This document shows positions 45,290 through 56,367 of a DNA stretch of 64,000 bases, piece after piece (position 1 is the stretch's first letter; every line of letters begins with the position of its first letter). The DNA comes from Fusarium oxysporum f. sp. lycopersici 4287. Taxonomy: Eukaryota > Ascomycota > Sordariomycetes > Hypocreales > Nectriaceae. The DNA lies in the NCBI RefSeq assembly GCF_000149955.1, contig NC_030995.1, positions 2,373,453 through 2,437,452 of the forward strand, given 5' to 3'. The notes beneath the pieces were generated by a model, which was given only the letters and a program-made list of their open reading frames with translations, made no database searches and was not told where the DNA came from. The position numbers and the translations under genes were made by a program.

Positions 45290-46937
45290 ATGGCTTACTC
45301 GTTGCCTTTCAAGGTAAGCATGTGTAGTAAGACCAGATGAACTCAGCTAACTAGCACAAGCTCAATCGTTCTGACCTTCTCATCACCGACTCTTACATCC
45401 AAGGCCAAACCAAACCCGCCCTCTCCGGTTCAACCTTCGACGTAATCGGTATGCTCCCCCCATATCACAACATCTAACCGATCTTACACAGCATCTAGAT
45501 CCCGGAACCAATAAACCATGGACAAAAGTCACCAACAACTCAGCCGATGACGTCGACGCAACCGTCCGCGTCGCACACAATGCATTCCAATCTTTCAAGA
45601 AAACCTCCCCTCGAGCACGTGCCCAATGGCTTCTCAAATGGGACGCCCTCATCCGCGAGCACAAAGCCGATTTAGCCACGCTTTTGGTGTATGAGACGGG
45701 AAAACCATATGTCGAGGCAATCGGGGAGATGGATTATTCTTTGACGTTCGTATCATGGTTTGCGGGCGAGGCAGAGCGGATCCAAGGAACTTGTTTCGCC
45801 CCGTCTGCGCCAGATAGACGAGTAGTCACCATCAAGCAGCCACTCGGTGTCGCCGTCGCGTTGGTGCCGTGGAACTTTCCCGTTGCTATGGTTCTGAGAA
45901 AGGCTGCTGCTGCGTTGGCGGCTGGTTGTACGATGGTGGTTAAGCCATCGCCTGAAACGCCGGTTACTGCTATGGCTTTGGCCAAGTTGGCCAGTGAGGC
46001 TGGATTTCCAGACGGCGTTCTGAATGTCTTGCCGACAAGCTTGGAAAACACGCCTTCGCTTAGTCAAGCTCTTTGCAAGCATGATTTAGTTAAGAAGGTT
46101 ACCTTTACAGGATCAACACGCGTTGGGACTCTGGTTGCGAACCACTGCAGTTTGGGTCTCAAGAAAGTGGTTCTGGAGCTAGGCGGTAATTGCCCTTGTC
46201 TTATCTTCGATGATGCAGACATCGAAGCAGCTTTGCGCGAACTCGTCGGCCTCAAATGGCGTCATGCTGGTCAAGCTTGCGTTACAGTCAATCGCTTCCT
46301 TGTGCAGTCTGGGGTATATGACAAGTTCCTTCAGCGCTTCGTTGAAGAGACTGCCAAGTATGTCATCGGCCACGGCGCTGCTGAAGGAACTACCCTCGGA
46401 CCTGTCACGAAGCCCGAAAGTTTGGATCGAGCTGAGCGACTTATTAAAGATGCTGTTTCGAAAGGTGCTCGAATTGTCACTGGAGGCAATCGTGTTTCTC
46501 CCAAGGGAGGCGAAGGTGGTTATTTCTTCGAGCCGACGATTCTCGCTGATATGTCGCATGACACTCTGATCTCCTGCGAAGAGTGTTTTGCGCCGATCGC
46601 TGCTTTCTATAAATTCGAGACGGAAGAGGAGGCGGTTCAAGCGGCTAATGATACACCGATGGGTCTTGCTAGTTATGCTTTTACCAAGAACGCGGATCGG
46701 ATCTGGCGAATGCTTGAGAATCTTGAGGCTGGAATGATAGCTCTCAACACCGGTGATTATTCTGCTTGGATCTTGATGATGTGTGCTGACGAGATACTAG
46801 GCAATTCTTCTGCGGCCGAGTCACCATTTGGAGGGATCAAGATGTCAGGTTATGGAAAGGAAGCTGGGAAGGACGTGGCTGTGAGCGAATACATGATCTC
46901 CAAGACGGGTACTATTACAGTCGATGGACTTGTTTAG
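45290..46937 (+). CDS. NAD(P)-dependent aldehyde dehydrogenase (succinate-semialdehyde dehydrogenase-like)
   Basis: Four exons (45290-45313, 45355-45448, 45499-46752, 46801-46937), 502 aa. Catalytic Glu266 in VLELGGNCP and Cys300 in HAGQACVTVNRF, 34 residues apart as in the ALDH family (PF00171). ALVPWNFPVAMVLRKAA and VKPSPETPVTA bind NAD(P). The C-terminal SSAAESPFGGIKMSGYGKEAGKD pattern is that of succinate-semialdehyde dehydrogenases. The third intron (46753-46800, 48 nt) is a multiple of three without a stop, so an unspliced reading adds 16 residues in a normally invariant loop. Probably cytosolic or mitochondrial; the N-terminus is short and shows no clear presequence. Confidence 0.92.
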
Positions 46938-47311
46938 TTGATCAACTTTGGTCTTTCTAGTGAAGGCTGGCGATGTCTGACATCTGTTCACCTGGTGAGC
47001 AAGGTGGTGTCAATTGTGAGACCAAAGGATTTTCGAATATCTATTTACAACGTGCTACTCTCTGGGCCAATAGTAGTGGAATTTTGGTAACATCCTGACA
47101 TGGCTCAGGAGATGAGTGGTGACATTCTCTGGAGCTTTTGAGGCAGTGGGACTGGAGAGTAACTTGATATGGACTAGAGCTGACACGACACGGAAATCCG
47201 TTTGCTTCTCCAGCACAGACCGATTAATTTCTTATCTCAAATCCATCTTCTTCAATTACTTCAACTTCTTTTTCTACTATTGAGCAATTTTGTTTGACTT
47301 GGCTGTTCAAA

Positions 47312-48926
47312 ATGGAGATAATACCCGTTTCATGGAGTGACCAGCCCAACCCAATCCCTAATCTCCGCACCCGAACTTTCTTCATTACAGACCATCCTCT
47401 CGACGAGCAAATCCTCAAAAACGGTCTAAATAAACTGATCAGAAATCACTGGCGAAAACTAGGCGCGCGTCTTTTCCCATCGCATGGAGATACACGCCTA
47501 GAATACCGTCTACCGCATGCTTTCCCAGATGACTATGAGCTCTTCAAATGGTCCTCCGTTAGCGCTGGTTATTCCTATGGCGAGACTTATGAATTGTCGA
47601 AGATTCTGTATCCAGGCGATGGTGTAGCCTTTTTATCAAATATGGAGACAATTGACGCGCGGTTGAGGCCGCAGGACTGGCCATATGAACGAAAAGACGA
47701 GCCGCCTAATTCGCCGTTGTTGTATGTCCACTTAACCAAGTTTTCGGATGGAGCTGTTCTTGCTATGAGCGTTCCGCATGTCTTTGCTGATCAAGGTGGC
47801 TTGGCCAATATCGTCAAGGCGTGGCTTGCTGTTATCGAGGGCAAAACACCACCAGGAATGACAGGTTACAAGGATGATGTACTGGAAGGTGAAAAGCTCT
47901 CCAACGGTGATGTCAATCAGGATGAACGGATTGGACGGATGCGCATCCGCAGCAAGAAAGACCAGACGTTGGTGATTGGAAGAATTGCTCTGGACCTGGT
48001 GAAAGACAGGAAGGAGGAGTCTAGACTCGTTTTTCTACCAATACAAGTGGTACAAAGTTTGAGAGACAAGGCGAGAGAGCGCTTGGATGGAAAACACATT
48101 TTGGCGAATGAGATCAGCAACGGTGATATCATTACCGCAATCTTCACAAAGGTAGATTATCAACGACTCAAACTCAAGTCTGCCATGCTAAAGACGCCGA
48201 ATAGCTTGCCAGGATCAATTCCGAGTCCAAGTACGATGTTTCGCTTTCCTCAACCATCAACTGTAGGTCCATCTAGCCATCCAAGAAATCAGCTAACAAA
48301 TTAGTACGAGATCGCATTCCCGAACTTCAAGGCGAAAAGGGTGAAGGATTTGTTCATAACGCCGTACACTATGCAACAGCCAACTTCGCAATCAAGCCCT
48401 CAACAGGGCTAGACGACATTGCTCTCCAGAACCGAAGAGCCGTCAACAAAGCCCTAGAGGAATCGGATATCAAAGCTGGAGTTCGCACTCTCCGTGAGCT
48501 CGCTAAGGCGAACCAAGTCATGCTTATCTGCGAACCTCACCATAAGCTCTACAGCTCTTCAAACTGGAGTGGTTCATGGCATGGAATAGACTTTACAAAA
48601 GCAGCGCCTAAGTCATATGACTTGTCAAGCCATAGGAAAGAGATGGTTGTTCTTGGTCAGAGCAAGACGCTAAAAGCACCGATGAGATGTAAGTGCACTG
48701 TCATGTTGAGGTGTAAGATACTGACTGGTTGATAGACCGCGTTGTGATTATGTGTCGAACAAGTGAAGGATTCTGGTGCGACTTTGCTGCGCCAGTCGAG
48801 ACCATGGCCTTGGTCGATAAGTTTATTAGGTGGGATCCTTCGCTGGGAATTCTTTTAGAGGAGATGGAATCTTATGGCACTTCCAAGAGTCGAAGAGCGT
48901 TCAAGTCAAACTGCGGAGTCCCGTGA
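47312..48926 (+). CDS. BAHD-type acyltransferase family protein
   Basis: Three exons (47312-48266, 48305-48688, 48736-48926), 509 aa. The active-site HxxxD motif is His156-x3-Asp160 in MSVPHVFADQGG. RDRIPELQGEKGEGFVHNAV and the closing WCDFAAPVETMALV (where plant enzymes have DFGWG) place it in the fungal transferase family (PF02458). Such enzymes move acyl groups from acyl-CoA to hydroxyl or amino groups of metabolites in the cytosol. Intron 1 (48267-48304) is only 38 nt with a gtccat donor but has a good GCTAAC branch site and keeps frame; the intron model there is the weak point. Substrate unknown. Confidence 0.82.
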
Positions 48927-50606
48927 TCATTGTCATTTGCTTTTATGCTGCAAGCAAAAAGGGGTTCTCGGTCAGAACAATAGCTGATCTCTCAGTCAAA
49001 GGTTTCATCTCAAGTATCAGGGAAGATAAGCATGTATTGCCTATACAAATTACTTTTTGTTCTTTGCATTCATGTTGGGTTTAAAACTTCTTTTAACCCC
49101 CAGCCTTATGTTACTACCATAGGTACTTAATTCTATAGTATAGCGTTTAACTCGGAGACGAAACTCAAGCTCACTGGAATCCATTTCCGTTTCTAGAGCT
49201 GAGTTAGGCTGAGCTGTTGCTGAGTGAGGGCCGAGCATTCCGGAGCCTGAGCTCAGGCGAGCTGAGTGAGGGGTTTGGTGAGAGCTTGAGGTGTAAAGGG
49301 GCTACTTTTAGGTTTATAGATTATAACTATGTGTTAGATCTAAGGTAGAGCTCTACATTTCGGGCCCCTTTATAGCAGTACCTCGTCAATAGTATCTGAC
49401 TGCATTCCGTGTACAAGGCTCTCTGCTAGGAACGCGTCTCTACAGTTAAATCTCCCTTGACCCAAGTTCCAGGACCACAAATAACTTCACTTGCGGGCTA
49501 AGCTTGATCTGAGGTGCTCAATAAATAGGCTCATTTTTGGGATCGCATACTGCTGTAAGGACCTCCTGTGGGGACTAGATCTGGGACCACATCCCTGTTA
49601 TAAGCCCCAGTTGGGTTTTCCTACATCGAGGAATCTGACCTGCGTGAACCTATATACTGGGAGATCTTTGTATTTGACGCAGTCACTGCTTAGAACGTTT
49701 TTTTCTCTCTTTTTTCATCCTTTTTTTTATTTTTATAATAATCTGACTTAACGACAATTAGGCACTATATGCGAGGAAAGGCTCCTTTGAAAAGGATGGG
49801 TACGGCCTTTTGTTAATTTCTTTAACTAATTTTTAGTAGCTAGCCTGCCGCAACTGTAATGTGAGATAGTACTCCATGCTTGATGAATGAAGCAAGGTGC
49901 ATGGATATGCTCGCATGATTATTGGTCCTTGTGTCTTCTTCAACCGGCTCCGATACCTGCGTCTGCAGAGTAGCAGAGTAGCCATGCGCCATATCTCCTG
50001 TCATCCATTAGTACATATTTCATTGCATTCGTCGCTAAATCTCTGGTACGCATCCTAGTGCGGCAGATATCCGACTCGCCTTAGAGCTAGTCTGGGATAT
50101 AAAACCTTAAACCATAAAGGTGTAGCAGCCTTAGAAGGTAGTAGCGAGAAGGAATTAGCTGGTACTTTTAATGATTATCAACAGGAATTGAGTTTATATT
50201 TAAGAAGATAAAGCTTTTAACTAAGATATATCAAGAGTATCTCGAGAGGAATATTTAGGTAAACTCTAACGGCAAAGAAAGAAGTAGCGATAGGTTGCAT
50301 TACTTTCGGAGCGACTAGAGAGGGGAAAGATCGTATAATGCCTAAATATGGCCCTTACTAAAGTAAGAAGGCATAAATACATCATGTAAATCCTGACTAG
50401 TTGAGGAATTTGGATTTCACCACTGTGTCCTTGATTCGCTTCTAGCTTCCCCGAAGTCTGCCTCGCCTGGGCATGATGCATGAGCTTAGGGTTCATGTAT
50501 CTCTTCTATGTGGTCTACGGATCATAGTGTATCAGTAAGAAGTTGTCATAAAGAGTGACTTTGATTCCTTTTAGCCCGAGATGCTCCTAGAGGCCTATGT
50601 TAAACC
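48927..50606. other. gene-free, A/T-rich decayed sequence
   Basis: About 1.7 kb with no motif-bearing frame. 49195-49280 repeats short GAGCTGAG/GCTGAG units. 49680-49745 is a T-rich tract. 50090-50300 is rich in TA dinucleotides and stops in all frames. It looks like old, mutated repeat sequence, in contrast to the compact genes on its left. Confidence 0.45.
49195..49280. repeat. short GCTGAG-type imperfect repeats
   Basis: GAGCTGAG, GCTGAGCTG, GCTGAGTGAGG and GAGCTCAGGCGAGCTGAGTGAGG recur within 85 nt in direct and inverted order. Nature unknown. Confidence 0.4.
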
Positions 50607-53192
50607 CTATTCCAACCTATTTTGATAATTCTGCACCGGGGCAGACAACGGATCAGACACCACTTCTGGTTCCTGAACTGGAGCCCCGTTCTGTGAGAAT
50701 TCCGGAAAATCCGTGTTCTCATACAAATGGAGTGGCGGATCAACCGGCCGCCGTATTCCACTTCCATGCACCGGCACCGGCTGGGCTGGGGGTGCGACGC
50801 CATCTGTCATCTCGACCCTGTGGCTGAACAGTTGCTCTGTCTCAATGCCTTCCCACCCTGTGTAAATGGTTTCGTGACAAAGGACAAGCCCTCCGCGACG
50901 GCTCCTGGCAACAGCCTCACCAGCTGGAAGGTCACTGCCGCTACCAAACTTTTGCCTATATTCAGAGTACTTAGCCGGACCGAAGTCAGGCTCACACAAG
51001 TAGACGAACTTGCTGCGACCGGTCTGGCACTTATATTTGGCCACAACTATGAAGCCCAGAAACCAAAGCGTCGAAAATGCCAGTACGCACCACGAAATGA
51101 GCGGCACCACCCACCAGGCGAGGGATTTGTGGTTGAAAAGCTTTGATGGCGGGACCCAGCCCGTGATGATTGGGTAGAGATTCCCAACAAGATATAGGCA
51201 ACCGCAAGATATGCTTAACTTCGGATTCACCGACCCCTGAGTCATCTGGGCCCAGCTTCTTTTTACGGGCCCCTGATTCGGGACTTCATGGTATCGAAGC
51301 GTCAGAGCTGGTTGCGTTGTCGGGGGACCACGGAAATGCAGAATCAGGATGCCGAGGGCAAGCAAGAAGCCGAACCATGCCGATGTCAAATAAGCAATAA
51401 GTCCAGAAAGAACGGAGTAGGCATTGCTTGCCGAGGTGTTGTACGTGGCCAGGATGAGAACGATGCAGCTGGTAAGTGGAGGACGAGGGCGCCGACAGGC
51501 GTCTTCTCTCGATGGTTGGAAGGGTTGAGAAACTTGAAGAGGCGAACGCGTGGTTTTCGATTACCAACGACCTTCTGTGCATCATACCCCTGCGTCTCAA
51601 GGACGCCCCGGTGCCCGTTCTCCATGGGCTGGGTCTTCGATTTGCGCTCTCCTCCTTCAAGCCACATAAGGAATCTGCCAAAACTGACGTCTCTGTTCAT
51701 CGCGAAATAGCTCGTAAAAGGCAGGAAACCTTGCTTGGCAATCTCTTGCTTCATTCGTGCCGCCGTGTATGTCATGACAACAATATTGCCGAATGCTGAG
51801 ATGGCCAGGAATGCATTGATGGCGCGCTTGATTTCATAGCGCTTCGGGTTGGTACTGGTGTCTTCAGGATAAGCGTTGAATATGATATAAAAAAACTCCT
51901 GTGCCACGTTTTCCCTCTCCTGGACATCTGTCGGGACGATTATCATCTGTGATGGACATGAGTTAGTCTTGGATGCCATGGAGAATTCGGAGACAGCCAG
52001 TCCAGAGGTCTTACATAGCAGATGTTGACGGCCATGTACAATGCCGACACAAGGCCAACACCCCACCACATGGATCGAGGATAAGTCTTTCGCGGGTGCT
52101 TGATCTCTCCTAGAACCTTTCACCAGTGTCAGTCTTTTCTGGAATCTCTCGGGGCGAACGCAAGTTGTAATCCACTCACATAATTTGGCTGGTCGAACCC
52201 TGAAAAGGCGAAGACTAGTTCAATAAGTTAGGGATGCTCCTTACGGGGGGACAAACTCTACTACTTACTGATAGATAGGAGCTTCAGCGTAAGTCCTTTA
52301 TTGCGATTTATCTACAAACGCGCGTGACATTGTCTCAGTTTCCTCCAAGCAGGCGCATCAAAGGTCTTCATCTCATCCCGTAAGGCCCACCAGCAACCGC
52401 CCAAGTGGCAATGATCATGAAGATCAACATCAAGACCTTGATTAAGGCAAGGAGATTGTTGAGAAGGATGCCGCCACGACGAGAGAAGGCATGGATCCAA
52501 CATGGAAATATCGCAATGACGATGGCGATGCCGCGAATGGTGCCTTCGCTGAGATCACCAGCGTCTATTTCCGGATTCGCAGCCTCCACGAGGCGTAGAG
52601 CGCAATTGATACAATTGCCGGCCATATTTCCAATACAAATGAAGCTGATACCATACAGGACACCGCTGAGCATCACTATGCCTTTCTTGTACCGTGGCCA
52701 TGGGAAAACGTATTGGAGATAGTGGAGGTTGCCTCCCGATCGCGGGACCGACTGCTCGACACCGTCGATTACATATCGCGGGATATTCAGCCCATACTCT
52801 ATGTAAACGTGAGCTCCAGCGAGGGCATAGACGCAGCCGCAGAGCCAGAAGAGAATTGCGATGCCCGGGCTCCGGACACCTAGCATCACCGTCTTTGGGC
52901 TATCGAAGATTCCGGTCCCTGCTCAGCAGTCTGGGCTTAGCATTGTCCTTGAAAGCCACCTTCATATCCGCCAGAAACCATGTAGTAACATACCTATCAT
53001 ACGGTTTATCACTAGGCTCATGACGTCGACATATGTAAGTCGAAAGGGCTCCGTTGGAGCCCGCGTGACGAAGTGGTTTTTGTTGATTGGCATCTGTGTC
53101 AACCGCCATAGGAGACTTCCCTCGTTGGGATTGACCTCATTTAGCGGCTCACGGGAGTGGCCGCTATGCTCGGTAGGCTGTGTGTCATCCAT
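50607..53192 (-). CDS. APC amino-acid permease (MUP1/LAT-like)
   Basis: Multi-exon from ATG 53192 to stop 50607. A polar N-terminus leads to VMSLVINRMIG, then after an intron GTGIFDSPKTV, the APC superfamily helix 1 hallmark. VRSPGIAILFWLCGCVYALAG, SGGNLHYLQYVFPWPRYKKG, GNCINCALRL, FAFSGFDQPNYV and MTYTAARMKQEIAKQGFLP are later helices and loops of the methionine-permease-like branch. The C-terminal cytoplasmic tail is about 130 residues and Pro-rich, longer than usual for MUP1. Imports amino acids by H+ symport at the plasma membrane; specificity not readable. Exon boundaries around 51380-52330 are approximate. Confidence 0.82.
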
Positions 53193-53926
53193 GGTTGGTC
53201 AAATCGGGAGGACTTCAGCGAGTGCAAAGAACGAGAGGCGCGACTTGAGCATTCAAGCTGAATCTGACAGGACCAGGGAGACGATTCTTACAACCATTCA
53301 GGCTGGGAAAATGTGTAGGTTAGTTTTTCGAGGGGACGCGTCACATAATAAATACTTAACAATGAGTTGAACGGCCCAAATGAGGCGCGCACTACAAGGA
53401 TCTAGTCAGACTTGGCATCAGGCTCGGCATGTGTCTGAGTCCTGCCCGGCAAGGGAACGATCGAGGCTCTCAAGGGTGAAAGTCATCAGTCTTGGCAAAT
53501 GGAGAAAACGCCATCGGTTGCCTTGTTCCCACTGCGAGGCTTGCTGCGCCTGCAAGGAGTGGATAGTTTGCCTATTCGGTGAGTAAATGTTGCGTAGGAG
53601 CGAGGTGCACAGCCGGAGCGGCCGAACAGAGACATGCATATCAGGCTCTCAATAGCCTATCAAATACATCTTTGACCAGCCCTCATAGTAGCATTACAAA
53701 AGTACAACCTGAAGGGGCTTGCGTTCCAGTAATGCAGCCACCACTTCTGGTGGCTCACTCAGGGAGGCATCTGCTGTTTGCCTTGCCGCTGACCCCGCCC
53801 GCGGCTCTTATGAACTGTTAGTACATTAACAGGTACTCGACCACTCCCCGCCTCCTCGCTATCGATTTCCCCTGCAAACTCCCCCTGGATTGACTGCCCT
53901 GCCCCTCTTGTGACTACTGAGTCGTT
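53193..53926. other. intergenic, divergent promoter region
   Basis: 734 bp between the permease and the next gene on the plus strand. No gene or clear motif seen. Confidence 0.45.
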
Positions 53927-56145
53927 ATGGCTGGTGTTATTCAGCTTGGCGACGCGATCAAGTTTGCTGAGCTTGCCTGGACCGTCTGGGAATATGGATG
54001 GGCAAAGGAGCACAACGCAGGTATGTTCGTCATCGAGTTCTTCCCGTTTCCATATGGTCGAAGCAACGGACCTCGAGAAGGTGAAAACTATCGCGACTTT
54101 GGTTCCGATGTCCGCACACTTCACAGAAGCCTCGCAGAGCTCGAGAAAGCCGTCAGCAGAGCCCAGGAGTCGCTTCGTAATCATGGCGCATGGGACACTG
54201 ACAGGCTAGGGGGTGACCGGGATTCCTTATTGGAAATCATTGGAGATTACAATGCCACTCTGAGGGAATGTTATGAGCTCCTCGAAGACAATCGGCGTTA
54301 CGCCCAGACAACGGGTCCTATCAGGAACATTGATTGGAACCTTAACATTATGCCTCAGGTCGAACATCTGAGAAGTCGGATCCAGATGCACAACTCACGC
54401 ATCCAACATATTTTGAAGCCCTTCCAGATGTGAGACTACCCACTTGCTAATTCTCGTGATCCTATGATGATAATTTTGGTTCTTTTGCTAACTCACTCTG
54501 TTTCTACAGCGACTTGGTCACCAACATCCACAGAGACTTGGATCGGAGGTTCCGGGCCATGCACAGGGATGTACAAGACGTCAAGAGGACTATGAATTCT
54601 TTACTCAGACTCCAGAATCCCGGCCTCGCAAGTAAAATTGAGCAGGAACTTAAGGAAGAGCTTTACTCTGTCGAAATATCAGACTCGTTGTTGGGCAGGT
54701 TGGAGGCTATGCTAGAGCGGCGTCAGTCTCTGAGGTTGCCGGAGATGGCTGACTGTTTTCTCATACATCTAGGAAGGGCTACACTGCAACCTCAGCTCGA
54801 CTCAAACAGCTACGCCAGGCGTGAATCGGTGCCTAACTACTTACCATTTGCTAAATGCCAGCTACTAATGAATAGGATGAAGGGGCTCGATGAGCTGCAG
54901 AACCCTCGGAGGATGTCACATTGGCCTGGGTATATCAGCAGTCTTGAGGAAGTAAGATTCCTATACAATCTTGTGCATGCTCCAATAATTGATGCTAATA
55001 ACATTGAAGGAGTTGTCGGAAGAATACTCCCGGGCTCAGAATAAGATAATCGTACCTGGCACTTCAATGTTCGAGGATGAGATGCTCGCCTTTTGGCCAG
55101 AAGACGAACCCTGGACGATGGTGGAACCGATAGCGTCGGCGGTAGGAGATACCTGTTTGTTCCAAGGGTAAGCTCTCTCAATGATTTCGTCTCTGCACTG
55201 ATGCCGACCTGACGTCGCAGGTCTTTGGCGACTCTGTCGCCTGACATATCTCGGCGAGAGATACAACTAATGCGACACATGGACTCAGATCGCCACTTCA
55301 GAATCGTCGAGACTTTTGAATCAAACGCTCTGCCACCAAGAAAAGACTCAAAGGTGCTTGACTTCGATATTCGCTCCGCTGTCCTGATTCCATTGTATGC
55401 CGACCCGATGGGCCGCAGCAGGGCAACACGGCCACTGGAAATCATAATCGGAGAGAATAAATTACAGCACCGCTACGTCTTCCTTTGTTTGCAAGATGTT
55501 CTGGCATTCCAGGCGGCTGTGACAGGCTTCAAGGTTGTGGACGGCTACATGGAGTGAGTCTCATCTTTCCTATTGCCTAGGTGCTTAAGGCATGGATACT
55601 TTCAGACCTAGCTAATTCGCCCAGATCTCGCGCAATAGCAAAATTCATTATACATGGGCAAGAAGCCCCCGAGGACGTAACTATACAACTTTGGATACCA
55701 AGAGGGTGGACCGATACAGATGACTCGGCGATGAATATACCAGCCGAGGACCTGATAGGTCGGAGCCCTGGCTATGGGTCGTCTACGCCGTCACTTGTGG
55801 AGAGGAGTTGGGAGCGGAAAGGCTCGAATTTCGCCCCGGAAATATCGCAGACTATGCCTTTCCCTCACGTTCGAGCCTTTCATCTAACGAATGGTTCACC
55901 TAATACGACTCATTCCCCCACAGGGACAACTGTAACCACACCTGATCGACATCAAAGCCGCTCCTATAGCATTTCTTCGTATCGGTCCACCACCACAAAT
56001 TCCTCTGGTATGAGCTACAGAAGCCTAGGCTCTGAACACAGTGTCACCGTTAGGCTAGAGGGTAGTAGCATTGGCACGGGCTACGGCACAATCCGTAGAC
56101 CTCCTCGCAGCCCGCTTCTGGTGCTGTTCACTCGGCCTAAGGGCC

Positions 56146-56150
56146 ATGAG
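56146..56150. repeat. target-site duplication ATGAG (left)
   Basis: ATGAG immediately before the LTR; the same five bases follow the other LTR at 61049-61053. Five bp is the usual duplication of copia elements. Confidence 0.95.
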
Positions 56151-56347
56151 TGTTGTTTATATTGCGCAGTAGTGCTAGGTGAAAATATATATTTTTGTAT
56201 AACTTGATTGTTCATTAGTGAGATGAGAGTTCTTCTCAGGTTTATATCTCTAAATGATTTCATCTAGGACTTTAAACTTTAAATCTAGGACTTTCAGACT
56301 GTTAGTCTGAATCCTGAAGGGAAGGGGGATCCCCGGATTTTCCAACA
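56151..56347 (-). repeat. 3' LTR of the copia element
   Basis: 197 bp, TGTTG...CAACA, matching the copy at 60852-61048 throughout. Confidence 0.95.
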
Positions 56348-56361
56348 CGCCCCCATCCACC
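56348..56361 (-). promoter_or_regulatory. polypurine tract of the copia element
   Basis: GGTGGATGGGGGCG on the element strand, directly before the 3' LTR; the expected plus-strand primer site. Confidence 0.65.
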
Positions 56362-56367
56362 TTGTCT

